From NCBI RefSeq assembly GCF_000735605.1, contig NZ_JPKG01000006.1, positions 186,001 to 250,000 of the forward strand: 64,000 nucleotides of DNA, in the 5' to 3' direction. The stretch's first letter is position 1, and each line of letters begins with the position of its first letter. Made by a program: the position numbers and the translations under genes. The stretch is from Allobosea sp. LC85 (GTDB lineage: Bacteria; Pseudomonadota; Alphaproteobacteria; Rhizobiales; Beijerinckiaceae). This document shows, piece by piece, positions 6,768-16,881 of the stretch. The notes beneath the pieces are model-generated. The model was not told where the DNA came from, did not search any database, and was given only the letters and a program-made list of their open reading frames with translations.

Positions 6768-8135
6768 TCAGGCAAGCAGTCGACGCATCGTCGCGGCGAA
6801 TCGGCTCGCCACGGCTGCGCCAGCAACATGGCGACCTTCGCTGACAACCTGCCGGCCGCCAACCAGGACATCGCGCAACGGTAAGGCGTTGGCAGCGAAG
6901 ATCGCGCTGTCGAGCGCCGCCTCGCCACGTTTTCCGACCAAGGCGGGATGATCGAAATCGAGCGAGAGGAGATCGGCGCGCTGCCCGACCGCAAGGCTTC
7001 CAATGGCACGGCCGCAGGCCTGCGCTCCGCCGACACAGGCCTTCGCCCAGAGGGCATGCCCGGTGGAAGCGTCAGTGTCCGCCAGCAAGGCGCGCCCGCG
7101 ATCTCGCAGGCGCTGGGAGTATTCGAGTTGGCGCAGCTCGGCGCCGGCATCGATCTGGATGTTGGAATCGCTGCCGACACCGAAGGCCCCGCCAGCGGCG
7201 TGGTAGCGCACGCCATCGAAGATGCCGTCGCCGAGGCTCGACTCGGTGATCGGGCATAGTCCCGCGACAGCGCCGCTGCGCGCGATGGTGTCGCGCTCCG
7301 CATCGGTCAGATGGGTTGCGTGGATCAGGCACCAGCGCCGGTCCAACGCGATGCTATCGGTCAGGAATTCGACCGGGCGACGGCCGGTGATCTTCAGGCT
7401 GTCCTCGATCTCGCGCATCTGTTCGGCGACATGGATGTGGATCGGTCCATCGGGTCTCAGGCCAGTCAGCCACGCCAGATCCTCAGGCGAGACGGCGCGC
7501 AGCGAATGCGGCGCGACACCGAGCCGCGAATCCGGCAGAACACCGATCGCCACTGCGCTCGCCTCCATGAGCCGGGAAAAGCTGTCGCGATCATTGATGA
7601 AACGCCGCTGGCCGTGGCTCGGTGCCGCGCTCCCGAAATTGCCGAACCGATAGAGCACCGGCAGCAGGGTCAAGCCGATGCCGGTTTCCTCGGCCGCCGC
7701 CGCAACGGCCTGCGCCATCGCCGCGATATCGGCATGGGGCCGGCCATCCCTGTCGTGGTGGAGATAGTGGAACTCCGCGAGCGCGGTGAATCCGCCTTCC
7801 AGCATTTCGACCATCGCCTGCGCCGCGATCGCCTGGACGTCGTCGGGATCAAGCCGGTCGAGGAAGCGATACATCACCTCGCGCCAGGTCCAGAACGAAT
7901 CCGTTGTAGCGCCACGCCGCTCAGACAGGCCTGCCATGCCACGCTGGAACAGATGGCTGTGGAGGTTCGGCATGCCAGGCAGCGTCAGCCCGGCCAGGTG
8001 CAGGGCACCCGCCGGTGCAGCTTTCCCCACGCTCACGGAGGCGATTGTTCCCTCCGCGATCGTGAGCGTCACGTTGTCGGCAAAGCCCTCCGGCAAGAGT
8101 GCCTGGGCGAGATGCAGGGTCGGGTTCGGTGTCAC
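6768..8135 (-). CDS. hutF: Formimidoylglutamate deiminase HutF (455 aa)
   Basis: Hydrolyses N-formimino-glutamate to N-formyl-glutamate and ammonia, the fourth step of the five-step histidine pathway. It is an amidohydrolase-fold enzyme: metal-binding HSH (H59, H61), a later HIHVAEQ histidine motif, an HATHL motif, and GVGSDSNIQID near the end. The GTG at 8135 is chosen because GAGGAG lies 6 bases before it; a longer reading from 8165 would start inside the HutC operator. Its presence with HutG, and the absence of a HutG-type formiminoglutamase, shows this organism uses the formyl-glutamate route. It heads the leftward hut transcript. Confidence 0.94.
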   Translation of the reverse strand: MTPNPTLHLAQALLPEGFADNVTLTIAEGTIASVSVGKAAPAGALHLAGLTLPGMPNLHSHLFQRGMAGLSERRGATTDSFWTWREVMYRFLDRLDPDDVQAIAAQAMVEMLEGGFTALAEFHYLHHDRDGRPHADIAAMAQAVAAAAEETGIGLTLLPVLYRFGNFGSAAPSHGQRRFINDRDSFSRLMEASAVAIGVLPDSRLGVAPHSLRAVSPEDLAWLTGLRPDGPIHIHVAEQMREIEDSLKITGRRPVEFLTDSIALDRRWCLIHATHLTDAERDTIARSGAVAGLCPITESSLGDGIFDGVRYHAAGGAFGVGSDSNIQIDAGAELRQLEYSQRLRDRGRALLADTDASTGHALWAKACVGGAQACGRAIGSLAVGQRADLLSLDFDHPALVGKRGEAALDSAIFAANALPLRDVLVGGRQVVSEGRHVAGAAVASRFAATMRRLLA

Positions 8136-8151
8136 GCTGGCTCCTCGCTCG

Positions 8152-8193
8152 ATTTGCATATGCAAATGAAATTTGCTAATTGCATATGCAATT
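8152..8193. promoter_or_regulatory. Two HutC operators in the divergent hut promoter
   Basis: Two 16-base perfect palindromes share the core TTGCATATGCAA: ATTTGCATATGCAAAT at 8152-8167 and AATTGCATATGCAATT at 8178-8193, centres 26 bases apart. They lie between hutF (starts at 8135, leftward) and hutI (starts at 8236, rightward). Related inverted repeats are bound by HutC/GntR-family proteins, so HutC repression of both hut transcripts is inferred. Confidence 0.85.
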
Positions 8194-8235
8194 GTCTAGC
8201 ATAGTCGGATCGCAAACGAAGTCGAGAGGATGCGC

Positions 8236-9459
8236 ATGGCGGCGGAACCTTCCAACTGCGACAGGGTCTGGGTGAATGCCCGCCTCGCAACCATGGCGCC
8301 CGGCGCCGGCGAGCCCTATGGCGCAATCGAGGACGGGGTCATTGCGGCCCGCGACGGCTGCATCGTCTTTGCCGGCCCGCGCAGCGAGGCATCAACCCTG
8401 AACGCGTGCGAAACGTTCGATTGCGGCGGACGCTGGATCACACCGGGCCTGATCGATTGCCATACCCATCTCGTCTATGGCGGAGACCGGGCGCATGAGT
8501 TCGAGCTCAGGCTGCAAGGCGCAAGCTATGAGGAGATCGCGCGCGCCGGCGGCGGTATCCTCTCCACCGTGAAGGCGACGCGCGCTGCCAGCGAGGCCGA
8601 GCTCTTCGCCAGCGCCGACCGGCGCCTGAGCGCCCTGATTGCGGAAGGCGTCACGACCGTCGAGATCAAGTCGGGCTACGGGCTCGAACAGCAGAGCGAG
8701 CTGAAGCAGCTTGCGGTCGCACGGCAGCTCGGTCGCGAGCGGCCGGTCACCGTCCGTACCACCTTCCTTGCCGCCCATGCCGTACCGCCGGAATTCACCG
8801 GCCGCTCCGGCGACTATGTCGACCAGGTCACCGGGCCGATGCTCGACGCCGTGGCCGCGCAGGACCTTGCCGACGCAGTCGACGTGTTCTGTGAGGGCAT
8901 TGCCTTCTCGCCCAACGAGACGGCGCGGGTCTTTGCCGCAGCCAAGGCCAAGGGGCTGCCGGTCAAGATCCATGCCGAACAGCTTTCCAATCTCGGCGGC
9001 GCGGCACTCGCGGCCGAGCATGGCGCCCTTTCGGCCGACCATCTCGAATATCTCGACGAGGCTGGCGTGATCGCCATGGCCCAATCCGGGACGGTCGCCG
9101 TCATCCTGCCGGGCGCCTTCTACTTTCTGCGCGAAACACAGAAGCCGCCGATCGACCTGCTGCGCAAGCATGGCGTTGCGATCGCGCTCGCCACTGACGC
9201 CAATCCCGGCTCCTCGCCGCTGACCTCGCCGCTGCTGGTCCTCAACATGGCCTGCACGCTCTTCCGGCTGACACCGGAAGAGGCGCTGGCGGGGCTGACG
9301 CGCCATGCTGCAACGGCGCTCGGCCTGCAGAATGAGATCGGCACACTTGAGGCGGGCAAGCGCTGCGATCTCGCCATCTGGGAGATCGAGCGCCCTGCCG
9401 AACTCGCCTATCGCATCGGCTTCAACCCGCTTCACTCCCGCATCTGGAACGGCCAATGA
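8236..9459 (+). CDS. hutI: Imidazolonepropionase HutI (407 aa)
   Basis: Opens the imidazolone ring of 4-imidazolone-5-propionate to N-formimino-glutamate, step three of histidine breakdown. Amidohydrolase landmarks are present: [13 protein letters not shown] (H76, H78), the signature [17 protein letters not shown] with its metal histidine, SADHLEYL and the [10 protein letters not shown] loop. The ATG at 8236 has GAGAGG 6 bases upstream; the ATG at 8230 two codons earlier overlaps that ribosome site and is less likely. Its stop overlaps the hutH start (ATGA), so translation is coupled. Confidence 0.96.
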   Translation: MAAEPSNCDRVWVNARLATMAPGAGEPYGAIEDGVIAARDGCIVFAGPRSEASTLNACETFDCGGRWITPGLIDCHTHLVYGGDRAHEFELRLQGASYEEIARAGGGILSTVKATRAASEAELFASADRRLSALIAEGVTTVEIKSGYGLEQQSELKQLAVARQLGRERPVTVRTTFLAAHAVPPEFTGRSGDYVDQVTGPMLDAVAAQDLADAVDVFCEGIAFSPNETARVFAAAKAKGLPVKIHAEQLSNLGGAALAAEHGALSADHLEYLDEAGVIAMAQSGTVAVILPGAFYFLRETQKPPIDLLRKHGVAIALATDANPGSSPLTSPLLVLNMACTLFRLTPEEALAGLTRHAATALGLQNEIGTLEAGKRCDLAIWEIERPAELAYRIGFNPLHSRIWNGQ

Positions 9460-10991
9460 CCGCAACATTCTCCCTGAGGCCGGGCGACGCCGCCCTGAAG
9501 CAATGGCGCGCCGTGATTGATGGCGCCGCGGCCAAGCTGGATGGCGCGAGCGCCGCATCGATCGCCGCGGCGCAAGCGATCGTCGACGACATCGTCGCCG
9601 CCGGAACCGTGACCTATGGCGTCAATACCGGCTTCGGCAAGCTTGCCAGCGTGCGCATTGCCGATGCCGACCTGGCAACCTTGCAGCGCAACCTGATCCT
9701 CTCCCACGCCGTCGGCACCGGCCCTGCCCTGCCGGACCGGATCGTGCGCCTGATCCTCGCCATGAAAGCCGCGAGCCTGGCGCGCGGGGCCTCCGGTGTA
9801 CGCCCCGTCGTGGTTGAGGCCCTGGTCGGTGCGCTCGCAGCCGAGGCGCTCCCGGTCGTTCCCGCCAAGGGCTCGGTCGGTGCTTCCGGCGATCTTGCAC
9901 CGCTTGCCCATCTCACCGCGGCACTGATGGGCGTCGGCGAGATCAGCTTGCGGGGCGAGACGCTTCCCGCTGGAGATGCCCTGGCCCGGATCGGCCAGAA
10001 GCCGCTCGAACTCGGTGCCAAGGAGGGTCTCGCGCTGATCAACGGCACGCAGGTCTCGACCGCGATCGCGCTGACGGCGCTCAGCGATATCGCCCGCGTG
10101 TTCGATGCCGCACTGGTCACCGGTGCATTGTCCGTCGATGCGCTGAAAGGTTCCGACACGCCATTCGACCCGCGCATCCAGGCGCTGCGCGGCCAGCCCG
10201 GCCAGATCAGGGTCGCGCAAACATTGCTCGCGCTGATCGCGAAGAGCGAAATCCGCGACAGCCATCGCTTCGGCGATTCCAAGGTCCAGGACCCCTACTC
10301 CCTGCGCTGCCAGCCGCAGGTGATGGGAGCCGTGCGCGATCTCCTCGCCAATGCCGCCGCGACGCTTGCGATCGAGGCCAACGCCGTCACCGACAACCCG
10401 CTGGTGCTCGGGCCGGGTGAAATCGTCTCGGGGGGCAACTTCCATGCCGAGCCCGTCGCCTTCGCCGCCGACATCCTCGCCATGGGGCTGTGCGAGATCG
10501 GCAACCTGTCCGAGCGGCGCATGGCGCTGCTGGTCGACCCGGTGATGAGCGGCCTGCCCCCCTTCCTGGCACGCGATGCCGGTCTGAACTCCGGCTTCAT
10601 GATCGCACAGGTCACGGCAGCCGCGCTGGCCTCGGAGAACAAGCAGAAGGCCTACCCCGCCTCGGTCGACACGATCCCGACCTCTGCCAACCAGGAAGAC
10701 CATGTCTCGATGGCGACGCATGGCGCCTATCGCCTGCTCGATATGGCCAGGAACGCAGCCAGCATCATCGGCGTCGAGCTGATGGCCGCGGCGGAAGCGA
10801 TCGAGCATCATCGCCCGATGAAGACGAGCCCGCGGCTGGAGCCGGTGCTGGCCCTGGTCCGGGAGCGTATCGCGCCGCTTGATGCAGACCGCTACCTTGC
10901 CCCCGACCTTGCGGCCGCGACCGAGCTGGTGCTCAGCGGCGCGATCAGCGATGCCGCCGGGCTCGACAGCTTCGCGGAGTTCTCCTCGTGA
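9456..10991 (+). CDS. hutH: Histidine ammonia-lyase HutH (511 aa)
   Basis: Removes ammonia from histidine to give urocanate, the first step of the pathway. The Ala-Ser-Gly triplet that cyclises into the MIO prosthetic group is intact in [12 protein letters not shown] (A143-S144-G145). Other family stretches include [19 protein letters not shown], the [12 protein letters not shown] region and NQEDHVSM near the end. Length is normal for the family. It overlaps hutI by four bases and hutG by one (TGATG), all in one rightward operon. Confidence 0.97.
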   Translation: MTATFSLRPGDAALKQWRAVIDGAAAKLDGASAASIAAAQAIVDDIVAAGTVTYGVNTGFGKLASVRIADADLATLQRNLILSHAVGTGPALPDRIVRLILAMKAASLARGASGVRPVVVEALVGALAAEALPVVPAKGSVGASGDLAPLAHLTAALMGVGEISLRGETLPAGDALARIGQKPLELGAKEGLALINGTQVSTAIALTALSDIARVFDAALVTGALSVDALKGSDTPFDPRIQALRGQPGQIRVAQTLLALIAKSEIRDSHRFGDSKVQDPYSLRCQPQVMGAVRDLLANAAATLAIEANAVTDNPLVLGPGEIVSGGNFHAEPVAFAADILAMGLCEIGNLSERRMALLVDPVMSGLPPFLARDAGLNSGFMIAQVTAAALASENKQKAYPASVDTIPTSANQEDHVSMATHGAYRLLDMARNAASIIGVELMAAAEAIEHHRPMKTSPRLEPVLALVRERIAPLDADRYLAPDLAAATELVLSGAISDAAGLDSFAEFSS

Positions 10992-11800
10992 TGAGCGTGA
11001 ACCCTTCCGAGATCGTCAGCGTCACGCAGGGCGCCGGTCCGCTGGTCCTGTCGATGCCGCATCCAGGCACCGGGTTGCCGGACGAGGTGAAGGCGGCACT
11101 GAACGAGACAGGTCGCTCGGTGCCCGACACCGACTGGCATATGCACCAGCTCTATGCGTTTGCCGAGCGCTTCGCACCGACGATCGTCGAGGCCGGGCTC
11201 TCGCGCTATGTCATCGACCTCAACCGCGACCCCTCAGGCGTGTCGCTCTACCCTGGACAGGCGACGACGGAACTCGTGCCGACCACGACCTTCGATGGTC
11301 AGCCGATCTGGACAAGGGCGCCCGACGAGACCGAGGTCGCGCGCCGTCGCACCGCCTATTTCCAGCCCTATCATGACGCCCTCGCGGCCGAGATCGAGCG
11401 GGTCAAGGCCGCGCATGGTTTCTGCCTGCTCTGGGACTGCCATTCCATCAAGTCGGTCATTCCGCGCCTGTTCTCGGGCACGCTGCCTACGCTCAATCTC
11501 GGCACCAATTCCGGCGCGAGCTGCGCACCGGCAGTCCAACAGGCGGCCGTTGCTGCACTGGCCGGCTCGGGCTTCAGCCATGTCAGCAATGGCCGCTTCA
11601 AGGGCGGCTGGATCACCCGGCATTACGGCCAGCCGGAGCGGAATGTGCACGCAATCCAGATGGAAATCTCGTTGAGCGGCTATCTCACCGTGGAGACGCC
11701 GCCATGGAGTTTCGACACGCCCAAGGCTGCCAGACTGCAAACCGCCCTCTCCGCCATCATCGAAGCCGCGCTCGATGCGGCCAAAAAGCTGAAACCCTGA
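10991..11800 (+). CDS. hutG: N-formylglutamate deformylase HutG (269 aa)
   Basis: Hydrolyses N-formyl-glutamate to glutamate and formate, the last step of the HutF route. The FGase fold is recognised by LSMPHPGTGLP at the N-terminus, YVIDLNRDPSG, LLWDCHSIKS with a likely metal-ligand histidine, and GGWITRHYGQPERNVHAIQMEI. A GTG three bases earlier (10988) is an alternative start; the ATG at 10991 shares its A with the hutH stop. The gene ends 61 bases before hutU, a gap taken up by a degenerate REP element. Confidence 0.94.
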   Translation: MSVNPSEIVSVTQGAGPLVLSMPHPGTGLPDEVKAALNETGRSVPDTDWHMHQLYAFAERFAPTIVEAGLSRYVIDLNRDPSGVSLYPGQATTELVPTTTFDGQPIWTRAPDETEVARRRTAYFQPYHDALAAEIERVKAAHGFCLLWDCHSIKSVIPRLFSGTLPTLNLGTNSGASCAPAVQQAAVAALAGSGFSHVSNGRFKGGWITRHYGQPERNVHAIQMEISLSGYLTVETPPWSFDTPKAARLQTALSAIIEAALDAAKKLKP

Positions 11801-11801
11801 C

Positions 11802-11849
11802 CGCAATCGGACGGAAAACCGCATTCCACTTTTCCCGATCACGGTTTGA
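11802..11849 (+). repeat. Degenerate REP core inside the hut operon
   Basis: The sequence GGAAAACCGCATTCCACTTTT with its flanks matches the REP core of the copies at 2822-2927, 36123-36227 and 47383-47429, but has lost the exact hairpin symmetry. It fills most of the hutG-hutU gap. Confidence 0.55.
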
Positions 11850-11861
11850 ACGGAGCCATTC

Positions 11862-13529
11862 ATGACCCGCATCGACAATAGCCGCGTCATCCGCAGCCCC
11901 AGGGGCAGCGAGCTCTCCGCCAAGAGCTGGCTGACCGAAGCGCCGCTGCGCATGCTGATGAACAATCTCGACCCCGATGTCGCCGAGAAGCCGGGCGAGC
12001 TCGTGGTCTATGGCGGCATCGGCCGCGCTGCCCGGACCTGGGAGGATTTCGACCGGATCGTCGGCGCGCTGCGCTCGCTTGAAGCCGACGAAACGCTGCT
12101 GGTGCAGTCCGGCAAGCCGGTCGGCGTTTTCCGCACCCATGCGGATGCGCCGCGTGTGCTGATCGCCAATTCGAACCTCGTGCCGGCCTACGCGAACTGG
12201 GAGCATTTCCACGAGCTCGATAAGGCCGGACTGATGATGTACGGCCAGATGACCGCCGGATCCTGGATCTATATCGGCACGCAGGGCATCGTTCAGGGCA
12301 CTTACGAGACCTTCGTCGAGGTCGGCCGCCAGCATTATGGCGGCAGCCTCAAGGGCAAGTGGATCCTGACGGGCGGGCTCGGCGGCATGGGCGGGGCTCA
12401 GCCGCTCGCCGCGACGATGGCCGGAGCCTCGATGATCGCCGTCGAGTGCAAGCCCTCCAGCATCGAGTTCCGGCTCCGCACCGGCTATCTCGACGAGAAG
12501 GCCGACAGCGTCGACGAGGCGCTGGAAATCATCAAGCGCGCTCATGCGGCAGGCAAGGCCGTCTCGGTCGGTGTGCTCGGCAATGCGGCGGAAGTCTTCC
12601 CCGACATGGTCAGGCGCGGCATCCGCCCGGATGTCGTCACCGACCAGACTTCGGCCCATGACCCGCTGAACGGCTATCTGCCGGCCGGCTGGACGCTCGA
12701 GCAGTGGGAAGAGCGCAAGGAACGCGATCCCGCCGGTACGATCGAGGCCGCCAAGAAATCGATGGCCGTGCATGTCCGTGCCATGCTGGACTTCCAGCAG
12801 ATGGGCGTGCCGACGCTCGATTACGGCAATAATATCCGCCAGATGGCGAAGGATATGGGCGTCGACAACGCCTTCGATTTTCCCGGCTTCGTGCCGGCCT
12901 ATATCCGCCCGCTGTTCTGCCGCGGCGTGGGCCCGTTCCGCTGGGCTGCGCTCTCGGGCGATCCGGAGGACATCTATCGCACCGACCAGCGCGTGAAGGA
13001 GCTGATGCCGGACGATCATCACCTGCATAACTGGCTCGACATGGCCCGCGAACGCATCAAGTTCCAGGGCCTGCCGGCACGGATCTGCTGGGTCGGCCTC
13101 GGCGACCGGCACCGGCTCGGCCTAGCCTTCAACGAGATGGTGGCCAAGGGCGAGTTGAAGGCACCCGTGGTGATCGGCCGCGACCATCTCGATTCCGGTT
13201 CGGTCGCTTCGCCGAACCGCGAGACGGAAGCGATGAAGGACGGTTCGGACGCCGTCTCCGACTGGCCGCTGCTGAACGCGCTGCTCAACACCGCCGGCGG
13301 CGCGACCTGGGTCTCGCTCCACCACGGTGGCGGCGTCGGCATGGGCTATTCCCAGCATTCGGGCGTCGTCATCGTCGCCGACGGCACTCCGGAGGCGGCC
13401 AAGCGGCTGGAGCGCGTGTTGTGGAACGACCCGGCGACCGGCGTGATGCGCCATGCCGATGCCGGCTACGAGATCGCGATCGATTGCGCCAAGGCGAAGG
13501 GCCTGAAGCTGCCGGGCATTCTCGGCTGA
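11862..13529 (+). CDS. hutU: Urocanate hydratase HutU (555 aa)
   Basis: Adds water to urocanate to form imidazolonepropionate using a tightly bound NAD+, the second step of the pathway. The sequence is textbook urocanase: [25 protein letters not shown] near the N-terminus, the [14 protein letters not shown] nucleotide loop around 168-181, [14 protein letters not shown], the active-site cysteine segment [13 protein letters not shown], and [18 protein letters not shown] near the end. The ATG at 11862 follows CGGAG by about 6 bases. It is in the rightward hut operon, with hutD beginning three bases after the stop. Confidence 0.97.
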   Translation: MTRIDNSRVIRSPRGSELSAKSWLTEAPLRMLMNNLDPDVAEKPGELVVYGGIGRAARTWEDFDRIVGALRSLEADETLLVQSGKPVGVFRTHADAPRVLIANSNLVPAYANWEHFHELDKAGLMMYGQMTAGSWIYIGTQGIVQGTYETFVEVGRQHYGGSLKGKWILTGGLGGMGGAQPLAATMAGASMIAVECKPSSIEFRLRTGYLDEKADSVDEALEIIKRAHAAGKAVSVGVLGNAAEVFPDMVRRGIRPDVVTDQTSAHDPLNGYLPAGWTLEQWEERKERDPAGTIEAAKKSMAVHVRAMLDFQQMGVPTLDYGNNIRQMAKDMGVDNAFDFPGFVPAYIRPLFCRGVGPFRWAALSGDPEDIYRTDQRVKELMPDDHHLHNWLDMARERIKFQGLPARICWVGLGDRHRLGLAFNEMVAKGELKAPVVIGRDHLDSGSVASPNRETEAMKDGSDAVSDWPLLNALLNTAGGATWVSLHHGGGVGMGYSQHSGVVIVADGTPEAAKRLERVLWNDPATGVMRHADAGYEIAIDCAKAKGLKLPGILG

Positions 13530-13531
13530 TC

Positions 13532-14122
13532 ATGCGCATCATCCGCGCCAGCGCGTGCCGCACCATGCCGTGGAAGAACGGCGGCGGCACCACGACGGAG
13601 ATCGCAGCGCATCCGCCCGGCGCCTCGCTGGACGGCTTCGACTGGCGCATCTCCATGGCCCATGTCGGGGTGGACGGTCCCTTCTCCGTCTTTCCCGGCA
13701 TCGACAGGACCTTGTCGGTGCTGACAGGCAGGGGAATCGTCCTTGCCTTCGGCGACGGCGAGAGCATCCTGCTCGAACCGTCCGCCGAACCCTATCCGTT
13801 CGCAGCCGACAGGCCCGTCGAGGGGCGGCTGGTGGACGGGCCGATCGACGACCTCAACGTGATGACCCGGCGCGGCCGCTGGTTGCACAAGGTGACGCGC
13901 TTGAGCGGCACCGAGCTGCCCATCCAGTTCGAGATGACCGGAACGGTCGTGGTTCTCGTCGCCCGCTCCGATGGCTGGATGATAGCGCGGCAGGAGCGCC
14001 GCGAAACGCTCGCCACCGGTGACAGTGCCCTGCTGGAATCAGTCGAGGGTGTCGTCCTGACGAATGCTCGCGAAGGCGGCGAGATCTTCGTGATCGAGCT
14101 GTCGGCCGCCCCGCACGCCTGA
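13532..14122 (+). CDS. hutD: HutD family protein (196 aa)
   Basis: HutD is a conserved cupin-like accessory protein of hut clusters. Work in Pseudomonas suggests it moderates hut activity, perhaps by binding N-formyl-glutamate. The family hallmarks are here: the start MRIIRASACRTMPWKNGGGTT, DGFDWRISMAHV, SVFPGIDRTLSVL and DLNVMTRRG. The ATG at 13532 lies three bases after the hutU stop, so coupling is likely. It is the last gene of the rightward hut operon; its stop sits inside a hairpin at 14101-14136. Confidence 0.92.
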   Translation: MRIIRASACRTMPWKNGGGTTTEIAAHPPGASLDGFDWRISMAHVGVDGPFSVFPGIDRTLSVLTGRGIVLAFGDGESILLEPSAEPYPFAADRPVEGRLVDGPIDDLNVMTRRGRWLHKVTRLSGTELPIQFEMTGTVVVLVARSDGWMIARQERRETLATGDSALLESVEGVVLTNAREGGEIFVIELSAAPHA

Positions 14123-14136
14123 CGCGTGCGGCCGAC
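14101..14136. terminator. Hairpin around the hutD stop codon
   Basis: Arms CGCACGC (14112-14118) and GCGTGCG (14124-14130), extended by GTCGGC / GCCGAC, form a long GC stem spanning the hutD stop and facing the convergent cyclopropane synthase gene. There is no T-run, so this is a weak or Rho-assisted terminator at best. Confidence 0.35.
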
Positions 14137-14142
14137 AACCGG

Positions 14143-15339
14143 TCATGTCACCATGTAGCTGCGCGTCATCGGCAAGGTGTCGAGCCGCTTGGCGAGCTGG
14201 AGCTGGAAGACGACAAGACCATCGTGGCGGAAACTCGCTTCTGAAGCGGCCAGATAGAACTCCCACATCCGCGCAAAGCGTTCGTCATACATGGCCACCG
14301 CCTCCTTGCGCCGGGCGAGGAAGCGCTCGCGCCAGGCCTTCAGCGTCTCGGCATAATGCAGGCGCAGCACCTCGACATCGGTGATGATCAGGCCCTCGCG
14401 CTCGACCGCCGCCGTGACCTCCGACAAGGCCGGGGTATAGCCGCCGGGGAATATGTATTTGGCGATGAAGGGGTTCGTCGCTCCCGGCGGCGTGGTGCGG
14501 CCGATGGTATGGATGAGTGCGACACCGTTCTCCGAGAGAAGTTCCGCAATCTTGCGAAAATAAGCGCGGTAGTAGCCCACGCCGACATGCTCGAACATGC
14601 CGACCGAGACGATGCGGTCGAAGGGTTCCGTGAGCGTGCGATAATCCTGGAACTGAAAGTCGACCGACAGTCCCTCGGCAGCGGCGCGCTCCTGCGCGAC
14701 AGCGAGCTGCTCCCGCGAGAGAGTGATGCCCTTCACCGAGGCGCCCGTCTCGCGTGCGATGCTCAGGCCCAGGCCGCCCCAACCCGACCCGATATCGAGG
14801 ACGCGCTGGCCCGGCTCGATCGCAAGCTTGGCGATGATGCGATGTTTCTTGGCCGCCTGCGCGTCCGCGAGCGAGATATCGGGGCTCGGAAAGAAAGCGC
14901 AGGAATACTGCAGGTCCTCGTCAAGGAAGAGCCGGAAAAACTCTGTCCTGAGGTCGTAGTGATGGGCGACGTTGCGTCTCGCCCAGGCCTGATTGTTGTT
15001 CTGGGTGAAGCGCCTGATCGCCGTGCGGAAGCGTGTGAGTGGTCGCGTCCAGGCGGTCAGCTCTTGCCGGGATGCCCCGGCAATCAGAATGTCGAGAAGC
15101 TCGTAGAGGCTACCACGCTCGACGACGACACGCCCGTCCATCACCGCCTCGCCAAGGGCAAGCTCGGGATTGAGCGCCAGCTTCAACTCGGTCGGCCGGT
15201 CGAGAATCCGCATCGTCAGCCCGGGATCACTTCCGGCGCCAACAGAGCGCTGGGATCCATCGGCGAAGACGATATCGAGCCGGGATTTCCCCACCAGCCT
15301 GGACAGCATCGATTCAATGAGCGCGCGCAAGGGCGTCAC
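14143..15339 (-). CDS. cfa: Cyclopropane-fatty-acyl-phospholipid synthase family protein (398 aa)
   Basis: Transfers a methylene from S-adenosylmethionine to unsaturated acyl chains of membrane phospholipids. Visible features are an N-terminal lipid-binding region, then NVAHHYDLRTEFFRLFLDEDLQYSCAFF, the SAM motif VLDIGSGWGGLGL (about 165-177), GVKGITLSREQ, SVGMFEHVG, and HTIGRTTPPGATNPFIAKYIFPGG. The predicted start is a GTG at 15339 with GGGGA directly beside it; a TTG three codons downstream has better spacing, so the exact start is open. It lies 130 bases downstream of the TRAP transporter genes with no clear functional link. Confidence 0.92.
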   Translation of the reverse strand: MTPLRALIESMLSRLVGKSRLDIVFADGSQRSVGAGSDPGLTMRILDRPTELKLALNPELALGEAVMDGRVVVERGSLYELLDILIAGASRQELTAWTRPLTRFRTAIRRFTQNNNQAWARRNVAHHYDLRTEFFRLFLDEDLQYSCAFFPSPDISLADAQAAKKHRIIAKLAIEPGQRVLDIGSGWGGLGLSIARETGASVKGITLSREQLAVAQERAAAEGLSVDFQFQDYRTLTEPFDRIVSVGMFEHVGVGYYRAYFRKIAELLSENGVALIHTIGRTTPPGATNPFIAKYIFPGGYTPALSEVTAAVEREGLIITDVEVLRLHYAETLKAWRERFLARRKEAVAMYDERFARMWEFYLAASEASFRHDGLVVFQLQLAKRLDTLPMTRSYMVT

Positions 15340-15471
15340 TCCCCGTCAGCGAATCCCCTTCGCTCAAAAAATGGCAATGCAGCCCCTTCAGTGCAACACC
15401 CTCAACCGGGGAGTGCAACAGGGGAGTGACTTTGACGCATGGCGGCAGAGGGCTGGCTTCGCCGCCAAATG

Positions 15472-16878
15472 TTACCGCAACATCCCCATCGTCCGCGGCA
15501 GCCATAGCGTCAGCTCAGGAATGAAGGTGATGGCAAAGAGCGCCAGGAAGAGCGGCACCAGCCACGGCAGGATCGCCATGGTGGTCTGCTCGACCGAGAG
15601 CTTCGCCACCCGCGAGAGCACGAAGAGCACCATGCCGAGCGGCGGATGCAGCAAGCCGATCATCAGGTTCAGCGTCATGATCAGCCCGAAATGGATCGGG
15701 TCGACGCCGAGCTTGAGGGCGATCGGCAGCAGGATCGGCACCACGATGGTGATCGCCGCGATGGTGTCGAGGAAGCAGCCGATGAAGAGCAGCAGCAGGT
15801 TCACCAGGATCAAGAAGACCCACTTGTTCTGGGTCAGCCCGAGAATCAGGTCGGACAGGATCTGCGCCGTGTTCGAGACCGTCAGCAGCCAGGCGAAGAT
15901 CGAGGCGGCCGTGACGATGAAGAGGACGGAAGCGGTCGTCTCGATCGTGTCGAAGGTCGCCTTGGTCAGCGTGCGCAGCGTCATCGAGCGGTAGCGGACG
16001 AGGCCGAGGAAGAGCGACCAGATCACCGCCGCAGCCGCAGCCTCCGTCGGCGTGAACCAGCCCAATGTCATGCCGCCGATCAAGATGACCGGCGTCATCA
16101 ATGCCATCACCGCCGAGAAGTCGAAATAATAGTCGAGCGCCAGCAGGACGACGAGCGCGAGCCCGATCGCGGCATTCGCCGACAGGCCTGCCCAGACGAG
16201 CAGATAAGCCAGGACCGGGAAGCCAAATACGACCAGAACCTCGATCCCCGCCGAGCCGATCTGGCGCAGCGAGAACTTGGCGTCGGAGCCCCAGCCGCGC
16301 AGGCGGGCAAAGACGGCGACCGTGCCCATCATGAACAACGTCATCACCACGCCGGGAATGACACCGCCAAGGAAGAGCGCGCCGATCGAGGTGTTCGACA
16401 TCATGCCGTAGATGACGAAGGGCAGCGAAGGCGGAATGATCGGCCCAAGCGTCGCCGAGGCGGCCGTCACGCCAACGGCAACATCGGTCGGATAGCCGTG
16501 GTCCTTCATCGCCTTGATCTCGATCGTGCCGATGCCGGCGGCATCCGCGATCGCCGTGCCCGACATGCCGGAGAAGATCACCGAGCCGATGATGTTGACC
16601 TGGGCGAGGCCGCCGCGCATCCAGCCGACGAGCGCAACCGCGAAGGCATAGATGCGGCCGGTAACGCCGGCGATGTTCATCAGATTGCCGGCCAGGATGA
16701 AGAACGGCACCGCGAGCAGCGGAAAGCTCTCGACGCCGGCAATCATCCGCTGCGCCATGATAACGTCGGGGACGGTGCCGGAAATGACGATGAAGGCAAG
16801 CGAGGCGACGGCCATCGAGATGGCCACCGGCACGCCGAGGATCATCAGGCCGAGGAAGGTTCCAAGCAGGATGAGCAT
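15472..16878 (-). CDS. TRAP transporter large membrane subunit, DctM-like (468 aa)
   Basis: The ion-coupled transport subunit of a tripartite ATP-independent periplasmic transporter, an inner-membrane protein with about 12-13 spans. The opening MLILLGTFLGLMILGVPVAISMAVAS, the VPFFILAGNLMNIAG, FSGMSGTAIADAAGIGTIEI, GPIIPPSLPFVIYG and GWFTPTEAAAAA motifs are typical of the family. It is about 40 residues longer than the common 425, with an extra hydrophobic segment near 225-270 (SANAAIGLALVVLLALDYYF). Its start is three bases after the DctQ stop. It is the last gene of the dctP-dctQ-dctM order. Confidence 0.94.
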   Translation of the reverse strand: MLILLGTFLGLMILGVPVAISMAVASLAFIVISGTVPDVIMAQRMIAGVESFPLLAVPFFILAGNLMNIAGVTGRIYAFAVALVGWMRGGLAQVNIIGSVIFSGMSGTAIADAAGIGTIEIKAMKDHGYPTDVAVGVTAASATLGPIIPPSLPFVIYGMMSNTSIGALFLGGVIPGVVMTLFMMGTVAVFARLRGWGSDAKFSLRQIGSAGIEVLVVFGFPVLAYLLVWAGLSANAAIGLALVVLLALDYYFDFSAVMALMTPVILIGGMTLGWFTPTEAAAAAVIWSLFLGLVRYRSMTLRTLTKATFDTIETTASVLFIVTAASIFAWLLTVSNTAQILSDLILGLTQNKWVFLILVNLLLLFIGCFLDTIAAITIVVPILLPIALKLGVDPIHFGLIMTLNLMIGLLHPPLGMVLFVLSRVAKLSVEQTTMAILPWLVPLFLALFAITFIPELTLWLPRTMGMLR

Positions 16879-16881
16879 GCC

